NCBI RefSeq assembly: GCF_004765815.2
Contig: NZ_SBIS02000011.1
Location: 186,001 to 250,000, forward strand
Reading direction: 5' to 3'
Length of the DNA stretch: 64,000 nt
Origin: Halorussus salinus
GTDB taxonomy: Archaea; Halobacteriota; Halobacteria; Halobacteriales; Haladaptataceae
Under the pieces are notes generated by a model that ran no database searches, was not told where the DNA came from, and saw nothing but the letters and a program-made list of their open reading frames with translations. The translations under genes were made by a program, and so were the position numbers. Shown here piece by piece: positions 43,253 through 51,578 of this stretch (positions within the stretch are counted from its first letter, which is position 1; each line of letters begins with the position of its first letter).

Positions 43253-44689
43253 TTACAATTCCATTAGAACTTCGTCGGCGTCGGCGAGGTACTCGTCAAG
43301 ATTCTTCTCGTCGTGGGCCAGCGAGAGGTGATGGCGCTTGTAGGGGTTCGGCGTGAAGAAATGCCCCCGGTCGTACATCCCGCGTGCGAATTTCCGGAAT
43401 CGCTCCTCGTCCAGTCCGACGACCTCCTCGTAGGACTCCGGTTCGCCGGTCACGCCGAACTGGACGCTGAAGATGCTCCGGTAGCCGACGACGCGGCCCT
43501 CGATGTCGTGGTCTTCGAGGAGGTCCCGGAGTCCGGCCCGATACCGGCCGCCGAGGTCGGCGAGTCGGGCCGGGACGTTCTCCGAGTCCACGAGGTCCAA
43601 GGTCGCCCTCGCGGCGGCGAGACCGACCGGGTGGCCCGAGTAGGTCCCGCTGATGACGACGCCAGACTCGTGGTCGCCGCCCGCCTGTTCGAGGAGGTCC
43701 CGGCGGCCGCCGACCGCGGCGACCGGGTAGCCGTTGCCCATCGCCTTCGCCACGCAGGTCAGGTCGGGGTCGGCGTCGAGTTCCGACTGCATCCCGCGGG
43801 CCGAGTGGCGGAACGCCGTAATCACCTCGTCGAAGACGAGCGGAACATCACGCTCGCTCGTCTCGGCGTCGAGCGCGTCGAGGAACGGGCCGGTGGGCTT
43901 CAGACAGCCGACCGAGTGGGGCACGGGTTCGAGGAGGACCGCGGCGAGGTCGTCGCCGTGGCGCTCCATCGCGTCCCGAAACGCCTCGGGGTCGTTGAAC
44001 GGCACGACGACCGTGTTTTCGACCGCGCTCCCGAGCATGCCGTCGGACTCGGGGTAGGGGGCGAGTTCCGGCGGCGCGTCGCCGGAACTCGCCGCTCGCT
44101 GGCGTTCTCCATCTCGGTCGCACGCTCCGGCTCGATGGCGCTCGGCGACGTGTGCCTCCGGCGGGTAGACGCTCACGTCCACGTAGTCGTGCCAGCCGTG
44201 GTAACAGCCCTCGAACTTCAGAATCTTCTCGTTGCCCGTGGCGGCTCTGGCGAGTCGAACGGCGTGGTAGGTGGCCTCGCTCCCGCTGTTGCAGAAGTTC
44301 ACCATCTCGACGCTCGGCAGAAGGTCGGTCAGTCGCTCGGCGACCTCGACTTCGAGTTCGGTCGTCCCGGCCCCGTAGAGGACTCCTCGGTCGATGGTTC
44401 GCTTCACCGCGGCGTCCACCTCGGGGTGGCCGTGGCCGAGGAGAACCGGGCCGAACGCGAGGTGGTAGTCGGTCAAGTCGTTCTCCTCGACCGTCGTCAG
44501 CGTCGCGCCGTCGGCGCTCTCGAAGGCCACGTCGCCGAGGTCGTAGGCCTGCGCGCGAAGGCCGGTCTGTGCGCCGCCGGGGACGACCCGCCGGGCGCGC
44601 GAGACGAGTGCTTCGCTGGCCGATTGGCGTTCAGGTGTCGAGTCGGCGTGTCGCGTCGAGTCGGGGTCGTCGGGTGGCTGGTTCGTCAT
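43253..44689 (-). CDS. Class III aminotransferase, glutamate-1-semialdehyde aminomutase-like
   Basis: The 478-residue protein (ATG at 44689) has the class III PLP fold: FCNSGSEATYHAVRLARAATG, the PLP-stacking Asp in LVFDEVITAFR and the Schiff-base Lys in LTCVAKAMGNGYPVAAVGG. The region resembles HemL, but the Lys context differs from true GSA aminomutases, and there is an extra loop of about 45 residues (near residues 180-225). It is therefore probably a paralogue acting on another amino or keto substrate. It is divergent from ilvE. Confidence 0.85.
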   Translation of the reverse strand: MTNQPPDDPDSTRHADSTPERQSASEALVSRARRVVPGGAQTGLRAQAYDLGDVAFESADGATLTTVEENDLTDYHLAFGPVLLGHGHPEVDAAVKRTIDRGVLYGAGTTELEVEVAERLTDLLPSVEMVNFCNSGSEATYHAVRLARAATGNEKILKFEGCYHGWHDYVDVSVYPPEAHVAERHRAGACDRDGERQRAASSGDAPPELAPYPESDGMLGSAVENTVVVPFNDPEAFRDAMERHGDDLAAVLLEPVPHSVGCLKPTGPFLDALDAETSERDVPLVFDEVITAFRHSARGMQSELDADPDLTCVAKAMGNGYPVAAVGGRRDLLEQAGGDHESGVVISGTYSGHPVGLAAARATLDLVDSENVPARLADLGGRYRAGLRDLLEDHDIEGRVVGYRSIFSVQFGVTGEPESYEEVVGLDEERFRKFARGMYDRGHFFTPNPYKRHHLSLAHDEKNLDEYLADADEVLMEL

Positions 44690-44815
44690 GTGTTCTCTAT
44701 TCTTGTTTGGCTCTCGAACCCACACCGACGAGTCGGATAACTGTTTTGCGGCAATGAGTTCCGGAAGTCGGGCGGCGACTCGGGTAATCGACCGTGACGA
44801 ATCTGGAACACTCTT

Positions 44816-44831
44816 AACGGAGGCCTCCGTT
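44816..44831. promoter_or_regulatory. 16-bp perfect palindrome before ilvE
   Basis: AACGGAGGCCTCCGTT is a perfect palindrome ending 11 bases before the ilvE start codon, next to a TATA-like CTTAAC. It is a good candidate operator. Confidence 0.4.
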
Positions 44832-44842
44832 CGTTCGCACGT

Positions 44843-45778
44843 ATGAGCTTCGACGAGATGGACGTGGACACGATCTGGATGGACGGCGAGTTCGTCGATT
44901 GGGACGAGGCGCAAATCCACGTCCTCACGCACGGCCTGCACTACGGGAGCGGCGTGTTCGAGGGCGTTCGAGCCTACGACACCGAGAACGGACCGGCCCT
45001 CTTCCGGTGGGAGGAGCATCTCGAACGACTGTACGACTCCTGCAAGCCCTACGACCTCGAAATCGACCACGACCCCGAGGAGCTAACCGAGGCGACGAAG
45101 ACGCTCATCCGCGAGCAGAACCTCGCCTCGTGTTACGTCCGGCCCATCGCGTTCTACGGCTACGAGAGCCTCGGCGTGAGTCCGGGCGACTGCCCGACCA
45201 AGACCGCCATCGCGGCGTGGCCGTGGGGCGCGTATCTCGGCGACGAGGCGCTGGAGAACGGCGTCGAGGTCATGGTCTCGTCGTGGCGCAAGCACGCCTC
45301 CAGCCAGATTCCGACCAACGCCAAGACCACCGGTCTGTACGTCAACAGCATGCTCGCTGGCGAGGAGGCCCGCCGGAACGGCTTCGCGGAGGCCATCGTC
45401 CTGAACAAGGAGGGCAACGTCGCGGAGGGTCCCGGCGAGAACCTCTTCATGGTCAAGGACGGCGAACTGTTCACCCCCGGCCTCGCCGAGAGCATCCTCG
45501 ACGGCATCACCCGCGACTCGGTCATCACGCTGGCCGAGGAGTTGGGCTACGAGGTCCACGACCAAGCGACCATCTCGCGGGGCGAACTCAACACCGCCGA
45601 CGAACTGTTCTTCACCGGGTCGGCCGCCGAGGTCACGCCAATCCGGCAGGTGGACAACGTGGAAATCGGCGAGGGCGGTCGCGGTCCCGTCACCGAGGAG
45701 ATTCAATCGCGGTTCTTCGACGTGGTGAACCGTCGGACCGACGACTACGAAGAGTGGTTCGAGTACGTCGGCGAGTAG
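44843..45778 (+). CDS. ilvE: Branched-chain amino acid aminotransferase
   Basis: A 311-residue class IV PLP enzyme: TIWMDGEFVDWDEAQIHVLT and GVFEGVRAYDTENGPALFRW at the N-terminus, NAKTTGLYVNSMLAGEEA with the PLP Lys near residue 161, and GPGENLFMV plus GITRDSVITLAEELGY toward the C-terminus. It makes valine, leucine and isoleucine from keto acids. A palindrome lies just upstream. Confidence 0.95.
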   Translation: MSFDEMDVDTIWMDGEFVDWDEAQIHVLTHGLHYGSGVFEGVRAYDTENGPALFRWEEHLERLYDSCKPYDLEIDHDPEELTEATKTLIREQNLASCYVRPIAFYGYESLGVSPGDCPTKTAIAAWPWGAYLGDEALENGVEVMVSSWRKHASSQIPTNAKTTGLYVNSMLAGEEARRNGFAEAIVLNKEGNVAEGPGENLFMVKDGELFTPGLAESILDGITRDSVITLAEELGYEVHDQATISRGELNTADELFFTGSAAEVTPIRQVDNVEIGEGGRGPVTEEIQSRFFDVVNRRTDDYEEWFEYVGE

Positions 45779-45816
45779 CTAGCTGACAATTACGAATTTT
45801 TTCGGCGAGCCGCGCG

Positions 45817-46461
45817 CTACTGAGGTGGCGGCGATTTGGTCTCTTTCTCGTCTTCCACGTCGATGGGGATGCCCGACTCGCTGGTCTCGCCGAACCCGGC
45901 GCTCAGGACTCGGGTCAGCGCGTCCTCGACGCTCTCGTCGGTCTCCTCGAAGTCGCTGGGTTCGACTTCGACCACGAACCCGGTGGTGATGTTCGGCGCG
46001 GTCGGCAGAAAGAGGAGTTCGCGGCCGTCGTCAGTCGTTTTGCCCGTCTTGAACGCGGTCATGCGCATCCCGTCCCAGACCTGCACTTTGACGGGCGCTT
46101 GCAGGTCGGTCGTGTCCGAGAGCGCCGTCTCGGCCGCCATCTTCGAGGCGTTGTAGACGACGCGGAGGCCGGGGACTTGGTTCATCAGGCCGTCGATGGC
46201 GTTCTCCACGAGCGACCCGACCGCGGTCCGCATCATGTAGCCGACGCTGAGGACCAGCATCGAGAACACCAGCAGGACGATGGTGACTCGGAGCGCCGAC
46301 GAGGGAATCACCAATCCACCGCCGAGTCCGTACGGGTCGATTTGTTCGAGGAACGGCAGACCCGCCAACAGCGAGTACAGATACGCGATGATGTACGTCG
46401 TGACTATCAGGGGGGCGAGGACGATGAGACCGCTCGCAACGTCGCGCTTCCACGAGGACAT
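45817..46461 (-). CDS. DUF502 family membrane protein
   Basis: A 214-residue protein with two membrane helices (GLIVLAPLIVTTYIIAYLYS and SALRVTIVLLVFSMLVLSVGY), then a conserved cytoplasmic domain (VPGLRVVYNASKMAAETALS, LFLPTAPNITTGFVVEV) and an acidic tail. DUF502 is widespread in bacteria and archaea and its function is not known to me. Confidence 0.88.
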   Translation of the reverse strand: MSSWKRDVASGLIVLAPLIVTTYIIAYLYSLLAGLPFLEQIDPYGLGGGLVIPSSALRVTIVLLVFSMLVLSVGYMMRTAVGSLVENAIDGLMNQVPGLRVVYNASKMAAETALSDTTDLQAPVKVQVWDGMRMTAFKTGKTTDDGRELLFLPTAPNITTGFVVEVEPSDFEETDESVEDALTRVLSAGFGETSESGIPIDVEDEKETKSPPPQ

Positions 46462-46600
46462 TTGGTCGGAGTATCCGAGCGCAGGTCTATAAACTAGGTG
46501 TTATCGGCCGAACGTCTCCGCGGCGGCCGACTGCGAGACGCTCGTCGCGGGCGACCATCCGCGACGTACTGGGCGCACTATCCGACTGGACTGCGCGGGG

Positions 46601-46669
46601 TCATCCCAAGCAGACCACTTCACCAGCACCGGCGTAGTAGCCGCAACCCCAAGCGAATATTTCGAACAT
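46601..46669 (-). CDS. Tiny 22-residue Cys-containing peptide A
   Basis: A 22-residue ORF with an ideal Shine-Dalgarno (GGAGGTGAA) four bases before its ATG. It contains FAWGCGYY, and ends with EVVCLG. Cys9 and Cys20 are conserved with peptide C, 500 bases upstream in the transcription direction. The leader, including an AT-rich TATA element (about 46707-46716) and the sequence CTGGAGGTGAACAC, is near-identical to that of peptide C. Conserved leader, spacing and residues in two copies, while the surrounding DNA has diverged, argue for real genes. Function unknown: bacteriocin-like, RiPP or signal peptide are all possible. Confidence 0.65.
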   Translation of the reverse strand: MFEIFAWGCGYYAGAGEVVCLG

Positions 46670-46869
46670 GTGTTCACCTCCAGTTGCATGCTATCGTTCG
46701 ACACACTAATATTTTCATGTTTGTCGATAACATACAGTCTTTCGTCCGTCGAATCAGCCGGAGGAAGTAGTCGAACAGCAGAGCGGACAGTGCCCGGTAC
46801 TCGGACTTCGAGGAGTCGCGTCGCGGCCGCCCGCGACGTTGTGAACTCCTCCTACTCGTCGGGATTGAT

Positions 46870-46936
46870 CTACGCGCAGACTACTTCGTGGGAACCGTAG
46901 TGGTACCCACGGCCGAAGGTCTCGAACCGATTACGG
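46870..46936 (-). pseudogene. Decayed copy B of the tiny Cys-containing peptide
   Basis: The minus strand reads GRGYHYGSHEVVCA then a stop, matching the second half of peptide C (GCGYHYGSSQVICLG), with the first Cys changed to Arg. The Shine-Dalgarno region is recognisable (CTGGAGGAGAAC, 46939-46950), but the expected ATG is gone. An in-frame ATG further upstream (46962) would give an unrelated 30-residue product. It is best read as a dead third copy. Confidence 0.55.
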
Positions 46937-47100
46937 GTTCTCCTCCAGAAGGCTCTGCGCATCCGTCACACTACCTGTGCGTTTTGGCTTCGGGACAACT
47001 CGTCGCGGAAACGGTCGGCCGAAGTAATTTCGACGGGAAAGTCGGCGAGAGCGGTGCGTGACCGCGGCTTGTTCGGAGACGATTCGACTGACGGGTGACG

Positions 47101-47169
47101 TTATCCCAAGCAGATCACTTGACTGGAACCGTAGTGGTAGCCACAGCCCCAAGCGAAGAGGTCGACCAT
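47101..47169 (-). CDS. Tiny 22-residue Cys-containing peptide C
   Basis: A 22-residue ORF with the same Shine-Dalgarno and spacing as peptide A, and a sequence with FAWGCGYHYGSSQVICLG as its C-terminal 18 residues. Against A, the W-G-C-G-Y and V-x-C-L-G blocks are kept and the four to five residues between them vary. A TATA-like block (CAAATATATTTT, 47206-47217, on the plus strand) lies about 40 bases upstream. No modifying enzyme is next door; the nearest genes are proline dehydrogenase and DUF502. A disulfide or other link between Cys9 and Cys20 would give a small ring. Confidence 0.65.
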   Translation of the reverse strand: MVDLFAWGCGYHYGSSQVICLG

Positions 47170-47289
47170 GTGTTCACCTCCAGTCCGTTGTTACCATTTA
47201 ACACACAAATATATTTTGGTACTATACGTTTAAAATACAGTATCTCTCTTCGTAGTTCGGACGGTCGGGTCGGCCCGAGGAGCCCCGTC

Positions 47290-48126
47290 CTACCGGCCGA
47301 GGACGGCCCGAGCCGCGAACAGCAGGTTCTCCTTGCGCTCCATCACGCGCCGGTAGAAGTACGACAGCCACTTGTCGCCGTAGGGGACGTACTGCCAGAC
47401 CTCGTACTCGTCGGCGAGGTCGGTCTGGGCCTCCTCGCGGACGCCCATCAGCATCTGAATCTCGAAGTCGGTGCCGTACTCGTCGTGGAGTTCCGTGGCG
47501 CGCTCTATCATCCGGGGGTCGTGGCTCCCGACCGCGATACCACCGTCGAAGTGTTCGAACATGTATTCGAGTTGGCGCTCGTAGGCGGCGTTGACCTCCG
47601 ACTTCTCCTTGTAAGCGACTTCGGCGGGTGGGTCGTAGGCACCCTTGACGAGTCGGACCTTGCCGGGGAGGTCCGCGAGGCGCGCCAAGTCGTCGTCGGT
47701 GCGTTTCAGATTCGCCTGCACGCAGACGCCGACGCCGCCCTCGTGCTTGCGAGCGAGTTTCTCGAAGATGTCGAGGGTCGCGTCGGTCGTGTCGTGGTCC
47801 TCCATGTCTATCCAGACGAACACGCCGCGGTCGGCGGCGTAGTCCGCGATGCGCTCGACGTTCTCGTGGAAGACCTCGGTTCCCACATCGAGACCGACCT
47901 GCGAGGGCTTGACCGAGATGCACGCCTCGGCCGCCGCGCTCTCGATGTCGTCCACGAGTCGGAGGTACGCCTCGGCGTCCTCGTCGGCGGGCGCGCGCTC
48001 GTGGTAGTGTTCCCCGAGCAAGTTCAGGATTCCCTTCACGTTCCGGTCGTTCAAGTCGCGGGTGTGTTCGAGGACCTCGGCCGGTGACTCCCCGGCGACG
48101 AACTTACTCGCGATGGGTGGTATCAT
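47290..48126 (-). CDS. Proline dehydrogenase family protein
   Basis: The 278-residue protein has the proline dehydrogenase barrel features ISVKPSQVGLD, FVWIDMEDHDTTDATLDIF, KVRLVKGAYDPP and a C-terminal YVPYGDKWLSYFYRRVMER, with the substrate-binding Arg pair (YRRVMER). It oxidises proline to pyrroline-5-carboxylate with FAD as cofactor. No P5C dehydrogenase is adjacent. Confidence 0.92.
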   Translation of the reverse strand: MIPPIASKFVAGESPAEVLEHTRDLNDRNVKGILNLLGEHYHERAPADEDAEAYLRLVDDIESAAAEACISVKPSQVGLDVGTEVFHENVERIADYAADRGVFVWIDMEDHDTTDATLDIFEKLARKHEGGVGVCVQANLKRTDDDLARLADLPGKVRLVKGAYDPPAEVAYKEKSEVNAAYERQLEYMFEHFDGGIAVGSHDPRMIERATELHDEYGTDFEIQMLMGVREEAQTDLADEYEVWQYVPYGDKWLSYFYRRVMERKENLLFAARAVLGR

Positions 48127-48318
48127 TAGTCGGGGGTTGTGACCGATGGGTCTTTAACTTAGCCGATTCGCCGCCAGCGATTCCGACACGAACGAACCGG
48201 TCGCCCTCGGAATCGAACGTGTCCGGCTCGAAGACGAGACGACCGAACCGACGACGAGACCACGAGTCGCCTCCCGAGAACCGCCCGCGTTAAGGTCCCC
48301 GCGTTCGCGTGTGGACGT

Positions 48319-48864
48319 ATGGGTGTCTTCGAGACTGTCGTAATCGCGCTGTGGGCGATGTTGCCCGCGTACGTCCCGAACAACGCCGCGGTGCTGGCGG
48401 GCGGGGGTCGGCCCATCGACGGCGGACGGACGTTGAACGGCCGCCGACTCCTCGGCGACGGCAAGACGTGGCGGGGCACCGCGATGGGGATTCTGGTCGG
48501 GGCGCTCCTCGGGGCGCTCCTCAACGCCGTCGAACCGAGTTCCTCGGACCTACTCGGCGTGAGCCTGCCGACGTTCCCGGTCGCGGTCCTGCTGGCGCTC
48601 CCGGCGGGCGCAATGCTCGGCGACATCGCGGCGTCGTTCCTCAAGCGACGGACCGGCCGCCAGCGCGGCGCGGCGTTCCCCGGCGTGGACCAACTCGACT
48701 TCGTGGTGTTCGCGCTCCTGCTGGCGTTTCTCGCCGCGCCGGAGTGGTTCGGCGAGGTGTTCACCCTGCCGGTGCTGGCGGTCGTCGTGGTCGTGACGCC
48801 GCTGTTGCATCTGGCGACGAACGCCATCGCGTACGCGCTGGGACTGAAAGACGAGCCGTGGTAA
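48319..48864 (+). CDS. carS: CDP-archaeol synthase
   Basis: A 181-residue polytopic protein (five helices) with the CarS/DUF46 motifs LPAYVPNNAAVLAGGGRPID, LLGDGKTWRGT and GAMLGDIAASFLKRR, plus FPGVDQLDF. It transfers CMP from CTP to unsaturated archaetidic acid in membrane lipid synthesis. It is followed by a long hairpin. Confidence 0.96.
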   Translation: MGVFETVVIALWAMLPAYVPNNAAVLAGGGRPIDGGRTLNGRRLLGDGKTWRGTAMGILVGALLGALLNAVEPSSSDLLGVSLPTFPVAVLLALPAGAMLGDIAASFLKRRTGRQRGAAFPGVDQLDFVVFALLLAFLAAPEWFGEVFTLPVLAVVVVVTPLLHLATNAIAYALGLKDEPW

Positions 48865-48871
48865 AGGACCA

Positions 48872-48915
48872 TTTTATCGCGTGGGGGGTCGCCGATGGCG
48901 ACCCCCACGATAAAA
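48872..48915 (+). terminator. Long hairpin after carS
   Basis: Two arms of about 20 bases, beginning TTTTATCG and ending CGATAAAA, pair almost perfectly (one extra C and one extra G in the left arm), separated by a short GAT-type loop. It lies 8 bases after the carS stop. The T-rich left edge and A-rich right edge make it a bidirectional-looking terminator or an RNA stability element. Confidence 0.55.
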
Positions 48916-49230
48916 AGCTCCACCAAAAAGCCTGCGTCACCCTCTCTGTCGCGCCTCACTTCGCTCGGCGCGGCGTCGAGGGATTCCTTGGCCCACTCGC
49001 TCGGTCGCTTCGCTCCCTCGCTCGCGGTGAGTCGGTGGCGTGAACCGCAACCGCTCTGCTACTGCAACTACACTGTACCGCCACTGGGATTGCTCCACCT
49101 CACAACGCACTGCCGCCGCATCGCCGACGAGTCGTCACTGTCGTTCGAACAGTTGGTTTCGTCTCGTTACCTACTTCCGAACGGAACCTATTTGTGAGCC
49201 ACCGCGGAACAGAGAAGATAGTTACCACCC
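48916..49230. other. Gap between carS hairpin and HxlR gene
   Basis: About 315 bases with the low-complexity CTCGCTCGGTCGCTTCGCTCC composition often seen between haloarchaeal genes. There is a possible TATA element (CTATTTGTG, near 49189) for the HxlR gene. I see no ORF or RNA gene I can support. Confidence 0.4.
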
Positions 49231-49590
49231 ATGTCCTCGATGCACTCCCAGACCGACGCGACCGAGAGCAAGAACGCCGGGGCCTGCCCGGTCGTAGAGG
49301 CCATCGAGCAGATCGGCTCGCAGTGGCGACTCGTCGTCCTCCACGACCTCCACGGCGACAGCGAGAAGCGGTTCAACGAACTCCAGCGTTCGACCGACGC
49401 GAGTTCCCGGACGCTCTCGCGGGTCCTCGACGACTTGGAGGCCGACGGCCTCGTGAACCGGCGCGTCGAGGAGAAACCCATCGCGACCTACTACAGCCTG
49501 ACCGACAAGAGCCGCCAGCTCTGTCCGGTCTTCTCGGAACTCGAAGACTGGGCCGACGAGTGGGTCGAGCCGTCCGGCGCGGACCGATAG
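49231..49590 (+). CDS. HxlR-family winged-helix regulator
   Basis: A 119-residue protein with the HxlR pattern: ACPVVEAIEQIGSQWRLVVL with the conserved N-terminal Cys, EKRFNELQRSTDASSRTLSR as helix-turn-helix, then the wing RRVEEKPIATYYSLTDKSR. HxlR proteins sense redox or small molecules, often through that Cys. Target genes unknown. Either of two start ATGs three codons apart could be used. Confidence 0.9.
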   Translation: MSSMHSQTDATESKNAGACPVVEAIEQIGSQWRLVVLHDLHGDSEKRFNELQRSTDASSRTLSRVLDDLEADGLVNRRVEEKPIATYYSLTDKSRQLCPVFSELEDWADEWVEPSGADR

Positions 49591-49623
49591 GCGCGGTCGC
49601 TCGCCAGAAACCGAGGAGTTCCG

Positions 49624-49704
49624 CCGCGCGCCCCGAACCGTGAACACCGACCGCGCGCCCCGAACCGTGAACACCGACCGCGCGTCCCGGACCGGGAACG
49701 CCGA
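49624..49704. repeat. Three 27-bp tandem repeats between HxlR gene and pyrE
   Basis: Two identical 27-base units (49624-49650 and 49651-49677) and a third with a few changes (49678-49704) lie head-to-tail in intergenic DNA. Each begins CCGCGCG and ends with GAACxCCGA. Confidence 0.85.
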
Positions 49705-49760
49705 CCGCGCGCCGCGGCAAACGGAACTGCTTTTCACGCCCGCCGCCCCGAGGTTTCTAC

Positions 49761-50282
49761 ATGACGAACGAAGAGCTAATCGCGGCACTCCGAGACGCTG
49801 ACGCGGTTAAATACGGCGAGTTCGAACTCTCCCACGGCGGCACGAGTGACTACTACGTGGACAAGTACCTCTTCGAGACCGACCCCGACTGCCTGCAACT
49901 CATCGCGGAAGCCTTCGCCGAGGAGGTCGGCGACACGAAACTCGCGGGCGTCGCGCTGGGCGGCGTCCCGCTCGTCGCGGTCACGAGCGTCGAGACCGGC
50001 ACGCCCTACGTCATCGCCCGGAAACAGCAGAAAGACTACGGCACGGCCAACCTCGTGGAGGGCCGACTGGACGAGGGCGAGGAGGTCGTCGTCCTCGAAG
50101 ACATCGCCACGACCGGCCAGAGCGCGGCCGACGCCGTGGAGGCCCTGCGCGACGCTGGCGCGACGGTGAACCGCGTCCTCGTGGTCGTGGACCGCGAAGA
50201 GGGCGCGGCCGAGAATCTGGCCGCCCACGACGTGGAGTTGGAGTCGCTGTTGACCGCGAGCGAACTCCTCGACGCCGAATAG
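49761..50282 (+). CDS. pyrE: Orotate phosphoribosyltransferase
   Basis: A 173-residue protein with the PRPP-binding loop [21 protein letters not shown] (about residues 108-128) and the OPRT-specific [31 protein letters not shown] and [16 protein letters not shown]. It makes OMP from orotate in pyrimidine synthesis. Confidence 0.95.
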   Translation: MTNEELIAALRDADAVKYGEFELSHGGTSDYYVDKYLFETDPDCLQLIAEAFAEEVGDTKLAGVALGGVPLVAVTSVETGTPYVIARKQQKDYGTANLVEGRLDEGEEVVVLEDIATTGQSAADAVEALRDAGATVNRVLVVVDREEGAAENLAAHDVELESLLTASELLDAE

Positions 50283-50631
50283 TTCGGCTCTGGATTCCGG
50301 TTTCGGAGTCCGTCCGTACCGTCTAAACGGAAACTAGCAACGAGGTATCGAAAGCCCTCGTGCGGTTCGCGGTCGTTCGGCGGGATATTCTCGCGTCTCG
50401 CGTCGCTCGCCGCGTCGAATACTGGCCGCGCCGAGACGACCACGGGCCGGAGGCCCGCGAACCGCGCTCGCCCTTTCAGTCCGCCGAGGCTGGTAGATGT
50501 GTCACCGAGCGCAGTGGGGGAAGTCGGTCCTCCCGAATACTCCGGGAAACCTCACGATTGCGTAGTTCTGCCGAAATCTTCGCGCTCTCCTATCGGTCTA
50601 TTCAAGTTCGTGGAATACGACCGCACAGAAC
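50283..50631. other. Gap between pyrE and gfcR
   Basis: A 349-base gap without a supported ORF. It contains a 6-bp GC hairpin (CGGGCC, GGA, GGCCCG at 50443-50457) that could terminate pyrE, and less GC-rich sequence near 50520-50630 that probably holds the gfcR promoter. Confidence 0.4.
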
Positions 50632-51348
50632 ATGAATCGCGCAGAGAAGGCGACCTTGCAGTTGCAGGCGGTCGCCGTCCTCCGGATGCTGAAAGAGACC
50701 CGAACGTACGACGAACTCGCCGAGGTGACCGACCTGCCCGCGGGCGACCTGAACCGCTACGTCAACGGTCACGTCCTGCCGAGCGTGGACCGCGCCGAGG
50801 AGATAGTCGGCGGCGTCGGCCGCGACGAACTCGCCGCCGAGTTGGAGGCCCGGATTCGAGTGGACGACGAGGGGTACGTGGACAACTCCGGTGTCGTCTT
50901 CGACCAGTCGTTTCTGGACCTCGTGGCCCCCGTCGCCGCCGAGACGCTGGGCTTCGACCGCCCCGACGTGGTGCTGACCGCGGCGACAGACGGCATTACC
51001 TTGGGTGCCGCGATGGCCCGGAACTTCGACGCCCGCGTCGCCTACGCCAAGAAGTCCAAGGAGACCGCCGTCGAGGAGTTCATCGAATCCCGCCAGCGAC
51101 TCCAGTCGGGAATCGAACTCACGTACTACCTCCCGGCGTCGGCCATCGACGCGGGCGAGACCGTGCTGGTCGTGGACGACCTCATTCGGTCGGGCGAGAC
51201 CCAAGAACTCCTGTTGGACATCGTGGACCGCGCCGACGCCCACGTGGGCGGCGTCTTCGCGCTCATCGCGGCCGGGGACGAGGGACTGGACCGCGCGAAG
51301 GGCCGGACGGAGGCTCCGGTGGGCGCGCTGACGACCTTCGAGGAGTAG
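50632..51348 (+). CDS. gfcR: GfcR-type regulator with phosphoribosyltransferase domain
   Basis: A 238-residue protein. Its N-terminal helix-turn-helix (TYDELAEVTDLPAGDLNRYV) is followed by a phosphoribosyltransferase-like domain with VVLTAATDGITLGAAMARNF and the PRPP loop VLVVDDLIRSGETQELLL. This is the layout of the haloarchaeal GfcR, a regulator of sugar-degrading and gluconeogenic genes formerly called OPRT-like. A purine-salvage role (PurR-like) is an alternative, since a purine permease gene lies next. Confidence 0.88.
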   Translation: MNRAEKATLQLQAVAVLRMLKETRTYDELAEVTDLPAGDLNRYVNGHVLPSVDRAEEIVGGVGRDELAAELEARIRVDDEGYVDNSGVVFDQSFLDLVAPVAAETLGFDRPDVVLTAATDGITLGAAMARNFDARVAYAKKSKETAVEEFIESRQRLQSGIELTYYLPASAIDAGETVLVVDDLIRSGETQELLLDIVDRADAHVGGVFALIAAGDEGLDRAKGRTEAPVGALTTFEE

Positions 51349-51578
51349 CCCGACCGGCGCGGCGAGGCGTCATTCTCCTCGTCGTCCCTCGTCCGCCGCC
51401 CGCCGTCCGGAGATTCCGAACGAGGGGGCGACTCGCCGCCGAGACGTAGGCACGTCCGTGCAGAGTTTTCGATTTTCTCACGGGTTTCGGGCACGAATCC
51501 ATGCAAGTTTGTGTATATCTGTCGAGATTCGATGGGAATCGTTAAGTACGCGTTCGAGAGTATGCTCACTCGTGCAAC

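Noticed and set aside
43253-44689. hemL (glutamate-1-semialdehyde aminomutase proper)
   Set aside because: The PLP Lys context (AKAMGNGYP) and the extra loop differ from HemL; no heme genes nearby.
46931-47152. 73-codon minus-strand frame between the tiny peptide genes
   Set aside because: It covers most of peptide C in another frame, lacks a Shine-Dalgarno and is Arg-rich. The 22-aa frame has the conserved leader.
49624-49704. CRISPR array
   Set aside because: The 27-base units are directly adjacent without spacers, so this is a simple tandem repeat; no cas gene is near.
50632-51348. Second orotate phosphoribosyltransferase
   Set aside because: The N-terminal HTH and the non-OPRT active-site context fit GfcR-type regulators better; a true pyrE is already present at 49761-50282.
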